From Paragordius varius (lineage: Eukaryota > Nematomorpha): DNA of 64,000 nt. Each line of letters starts with the position of its first letter. Positions within the stretch are counted from its first letter, which is position 1. The stretch is taken from NCBI GenBank assembly GCA_964247055.1, contig OZ176056.1, forward strand, positions 2,356,001 to 2,420,000, in the 5' to 3' direction. The position numbers and the translations under genes are program-made. This document shows, one piece after another, positions 60,057-64,000 of the stretch. The notes under the pieces were generated by a model. It was given only the letters and a program-made list of their open reading frames with translations, searched no databases and had not been told where the DNA came from.

Positions 60057-63000
60057 ATGGATATAAATAATGGTTTGATAAGAAATTCCAGTATTAATGA
60101 TAATCACATTAAAAATAATCATCAAATATTGCATCGGAGATCCAGTTTGAAAGAAATCACAAAAATTATTAGGAGTCTCAATTCAACTGCTAATGCCGGG
60201 AACAATTCAAACATTAAAATATCTGCAACCCTGACCATTTCAACAGCAAAACCTCAAAATATAAATAAAAGCACATCTGAAAATAATAATATAATTAATA
60301 AACCACCTACTAGAACAAATGTCCAAAATAATGGAAAAACTCATTTATTTAATTCAAATGTCGAAATTTTACGCGAAAAATTTGAGCGGATAGACAAAAA
60401 TGGACCTACGTCCCTTACAGCGAATGATGGGAGTTTAACAAAAAATTTGGTACAGAAATTTGAAGCACTTCAAGAAAATATTAATAACCAGAAAAAGGTT
60501 TTTGCAGATGAAAATTTTACGAAAGCGAAATCAGTTCTACCCACAAATAACCTAAATTGTAATGCAAATAATGATTTGACAATACCCCAAGCCTGTAAAT
60601 ATATGGATGCTTTCCTAACCAACGGAGATATTTTACTTCAAAAATATTTGGTGAGCGATAAAGGTACTATCAGAGGCATTGAGAACAAAGTATATAAAAT
60701 GGTGCAACTGTTTATAGATAACAACCTAAAGCTAAAAGTAAGTTATTTATATTCGGCGTGTTTTATATAAGATTAAAAATAAACTGTGAAAAATGAAAAT
60801 ATACTGACAAAACGTACAGTCATGTATCCTTTATTTTGTCAAAAAATTATTTTCTTTTGTTAAATGGGTATAAATATTTGTTAATAGACAAAACAAGAGC
60901 TCAATCGTATTAACAATATAATATTCATCAAAAAAGTATAAGAATTAACAGAGAGCTCTTGTTTTTTCTATTCTTTACCAAATATTTATACCCATTTAAC
61001 GAAAAAAAAATAATTTTTGATAAAATAAAGGATGACTTTAAAAATAAAACAACCACATTTTCTAATTTTGCCAACTTATAACGTTTTGAGTTGCAAAAGA
61101 AATAGTTATATGCAAACTCAATTTAATATAGTTATATTGTTTATGTTAGGAAAACAAGTTTTAAAAAGTCGTTTGGCTGTTTTTTTTTAAAAATATATGT
61201 CTTTTAGTGTTTATGCTTTGTCTGTATAGTTTTTTACTGTATAATTCGATTTTTATTTTAATATTAGAATAAGCTGATTGAAAGTCAAATGGTTATAATT
61301 TATGTTACAAGTTGCACGGCATTTCGAGACATTCATGCTAAATGTGAAAAAACTAAATCTATACTGAAGAGTATGAAGGTATGTATGTATAACTTATTTT
61401 GGGGTCAAATTTTTTTTAATCATTTTACAGGATAAATTAAAATTATAAAAACAAAACGTAAAAACAAGATTAATATTTAAAAACAACATATTTTATATAG
61501 CCTATAGTATAGCCTATATCTTTTTAAGTTGAAATTAGGGAAAAGGGATCAAAATTAGAAACTCACTTAATATATTACACAATCAATTATTAGATAAAAT
61601 AGATTTTGTATACGTTTGTCTTACAGATTTTCATTTATTTATTACGGTTTAATTTTTAAATTTATTATTTTCAATATGCAACAGATTAATTATGATGAGC
61701 GAGACTGTTACAAAGATGAAAAATATAAACAGGAGCTAAAAATCCTGTTTCCGAGTGAAACCTATCCCAAATTGCCTAAGATTTTCATTGATGGCGAATA
61801 TTTTGGAGTAATATAATTATTTACTTTAAACATTTTGATACTATTTTTATTTTTATTTATTAAGTTCTTGGCAATTATACTAATTTATCTGATTTAAGTA
61901 AAAAACACTATTATTATTTTATTATTTAATCTTATTGAACATTCTGAAGATTTAATAAAAATATTCCTAAATATTATGGTAAAATAGGATTTTTATGGTG
62001 CTTATAGCTGTGTATTACAAGTAAAATATTATAGCAAAATCACATAAATTGGGCACATATGTTAAATATATAATTGTGGTATATGGTTCAAATTATTTTG
62101 ATATATATATATATATTATAATGCCGAAAAATGTTTGTCAGATATATTATAAAAGTATTACAAAAAACCGTTTTGATGGGCTAGATTTTTATTAAAAAAG
62201 TCGGGATTGCCAGATGAGGACAATATATTTCAAATAAAATTTATTAGATATATATTCATTTTAAAATGTTTTTTAGCGTTTTTCCAAGTATATCAGAAAT
62301 ACAAAAACACTAAATTATCCAAAACATTTATGTACCAAATTCTATGACGCAGAATTTTATATTTATAGGTGTTAAAATATTCATTTTTAATTCAAATGTT
62401 AGAAAAATATTTAAAAAGGATAAATTTAAATGTGGTCAGATAGATTTTAAAATAAAATTTTTGTGTGATAGAAATCATCAGCGAAATTGAATTATATAAC
62501 AGGAGAATGTTTTTGCGAATTTTCCATTTTTTTTGCCATCTTAAATTTTTTTTGAGAATAACATTCTTAATCGGCAATCTGGCTGTTTTGTGTTAAAAAT
62601 ATGAGTTTATAAAGTTTAAATAGTATAAAACAAATTAGTAACATTTTAAATATTGCCCAAATCTGGTTTAACATATATAAATAAAATAATAAACAACATA
62701 GCGCTAAATTTAACTTTCGATTATGAGATTCCTTTTCATACCATAAACCCCAAAATTAATCCGATTATAATCTCAGTATTACTATCGATCTATATTTATT
62801 ATCGGGAAATTTTATTGAGTATTTTATCGTTTAAATACCATTCTTTTAGCCATTTTAAAATATATTTCAAAACCGTAGGGCTTTAAAGAATTGGAACAAT
62901 TGAATGAGGTAGGGATTCTGACAAAAATTTTAGCAAAATACAAAATGGGCATCCTGAAACCCAAATGCCCAAAGTGTGGAGACTTTAAATACCTGATGTG

Positions 63001-63115
63001 TGTTCGATGCCATGGGGGGAAACGGTCATCCCTCGTGAATACATTTAGTCACATCCCGCTTAAATGCACTTACTGTGAACAGACTGGACTCTCAAAGTGT
63101 GATCAATGCAAATAA
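60057..63115 (+). CDS. GRXCR1: Glutaredoxin-domain cysteine-rich protein (GRXCR1/2 type), 383 aa
   Basis: Exons: 60057-60737, 61268-61378, 61685-61807 and 62879-63115 (TAA), all phase 0. Residues 1-227 are Asn/Ser/Lys-rich and disordered-looking. A glutaredoxin-like fold follows (VIIYVTSCTAFR near 236-247, then LPKIFIDGEYFGGFKEL near 298-310), with one cysteine in place of the CxxC of active glutaredoxins. The C-terminus has four CxxC pairs (335/338, 346/349, 368/371, 379/382), in the spacing of the family's DnaJ-like zinc module (CPKCGDF, CVRCHGG, CTYCEQTG, CDQC). In vertebrates these proteins act in actin-rich hair-cell stereocilia and are not known as redox enzymes. Whether this is the GRXCR1 or GRXCR2 orthologue is open. 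Introns 1 and 3 carry DNA transposons. AATAAA overlaps the stop codon. Confidence 0.9.
60785..61241. mobile_element. Family-B MITE in GRXCR intron 1, split by a palindromic MITE
   Basis: The left arm GAAAATATACTGACAAAACG stops at about 60816. The other part resumes at about 61038 with AAAACAACCACATTTTC and ends TGTCTGTATAGTTTTTTACT then GTATA. Element plus insert make up most of the 530-nt intron. Confidence 0.75.
60817..61037. mobile_element. Palindromic MITE nested in a family-B MITE
   Basis: The inverted arms are about 85 nt: TATCCTTTATTTTGTC, GTTAAATGGGTATAAATATT and AACAAGAGCTC on the left; GAGCTCTTGTTTTTTC, AAATATTTATACCCATTTAA and AAAATAAAGGATGAC on the right. The loop between them is short. 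Confidence 0.85.
61985..62640 (+). mobile_element. Family-C DNA transposon in GRXCR intron 3, diverged
   Basis: It begins with a degraded terminus (TTTTTATGGTGCTTATAGC) and has GCAAAATCACATAAATTGGG, like the blocks after the terminus in other copies. An (AT)n run lies at about 62100-62117. The right end is uncertain. Confidence 0.45.
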
Positions 63116-64000
63116 AATGAAATGATTGATTGTTGAAAAATAAAAAAGATTTATTTTTAAAGATTTTATCTTTTATGTTGTTAAAATAAATAAATTTGAA
63201 AGTTGTTTAATAGTATAGTTTTATAAAAACGACAAAATGGTTAGCAGAGTATTAGACGAAAAATGTTGAGGGAGACAATATAATTTTAAATTACTACTGA
63301 ATTTATAGCATAAAATTATTAATTAATAGAAACTTTTGATCATACTACAAAAAAAATTATGTAAAATGGAAAATTGTTATGCTAAGTTTAATTTTGCCAA
63401 CAAATACATAGGTTTTTTGTAAAATAGCCAATTACCTGCTAATTTTAAGAAAAATATATAATACTTGTTTTTTAAAGTTGTTTACTTCATTAGGACTTTG
63501 AAAGCGATATGCTTATTTTCGCCTGTCCATAAGTTAACCGTGAAATAAAGCTTTTCCAATATATTAATGGGTATTGATATATTTTATTAATGATGATTTA
63601 TATGTTTATAATTTAAGTTTAAAACTCTGAGAAAGCACACAATATTTACAGGTCAAAGTTATGGAACTCTAGTAATATAATAAATATTAGGCCTTTAAAT
63701 TTTAAATGACGAAAATCGAATTATTATTAAATTGAAGAATAATGTTTTTTGGGTTATATAATCCCTCAGATTTATTTTAAAGGATTTTTTTGACTCAAAT
63801 TTATTATAATAATCAATCTCCAAACCTATAAGTAGATAAAGTCACTGAAATAAACTAAAAGTCAAGTTAGACATTGATGACTTATAATTTAACATATTCA
63901 AGCAGATACTTTTTTATCAAAAATGGGCTTTATTGAAACTCATTGCATTTTTTCATAACACATATATTTATAATATAACGGAAAAAATGTAAAACCATAT
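63116..64000. other. 3' flank of the GRXCR gene, no further gene seen
   Basis: AT-rich to the window edge. The last 30 nt (AACGGAAAAAATGTAAAACC) may be the start of another family-B MITE, but the window ends before this can be judged. Confidence 0.4.

Overview
The window is very AT-rich nuclear DNA of a small metazoan. Most host genes are animal genes cut by spliceosomal introns. Several introns are only 21-30 nt long (in the aldo-keto reductase, NOP16, TBC-domain and STN1 genes). Introns this short are known from dicyemid mesozoans, so a dicyemid or another very reduced animal is my best guess; this is inference, not proof.

Layout. 1-1440 (+): last four exons of the release factor eRF1. About 3060-5818 (+): decayed RTE-type LINE. 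7088-8513 (+): complete aldo-keto reductase. 10822-11481: two coding-looking pieces I cannot name. 12709-19097 (+): NOP16, split in its first exon by a 5.6-kb LINE with a 951-codon open ORF and a perfect 33-bp target duplication. 20865-33584 (-): 14-exon TBC-domain Rab-GAP of the USP6NL/RN-tre type. One of its introns carries a 3-kb array of units of about 94 bp. About 34918-36510 (-): broken LTR retroelement fossil. 39620-52393 (-): 21-exon chordin/SOG homologue (signal peptide, CHRD region, three VWC modules). 55637-56719 (-): STN1 homologue with one in-frame TAA. 57679-58022 (+): unassigned exon pair. 60057-63115 (+): glutaredoxin-domain cysteine-rich protein (GRXCR1/2 type).

The rest is mostly short non-autonomous DNA transposons. 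Family A starts TACCATTTA and is nearly palindromic. Family B starts CAGTAAAAATTG and has at least a dozen copies. Family C starts TTATCATGGTGC. There are also hAT-like elements and several small palindromes. Many sit inside introns, and some are nested. In chordin intron 12 a family-B copy appears to have landed inside a former 22-nt intron, which suggests how tiny introns grow here.

The genes do not form one pathway. They cover translation termination (eRF1), redox metabolism (AKR), ribosome biogenesis (NOP16), Rab control (USP6NL), extracellular BMP control (chordin), telomere replication (STN1) and a sensory/actin-linked family (GRXCR). All exon models are hand-built from splice dinucleotides, reading-frame phase and remembered family sequences. 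They were not checked against transcripts.
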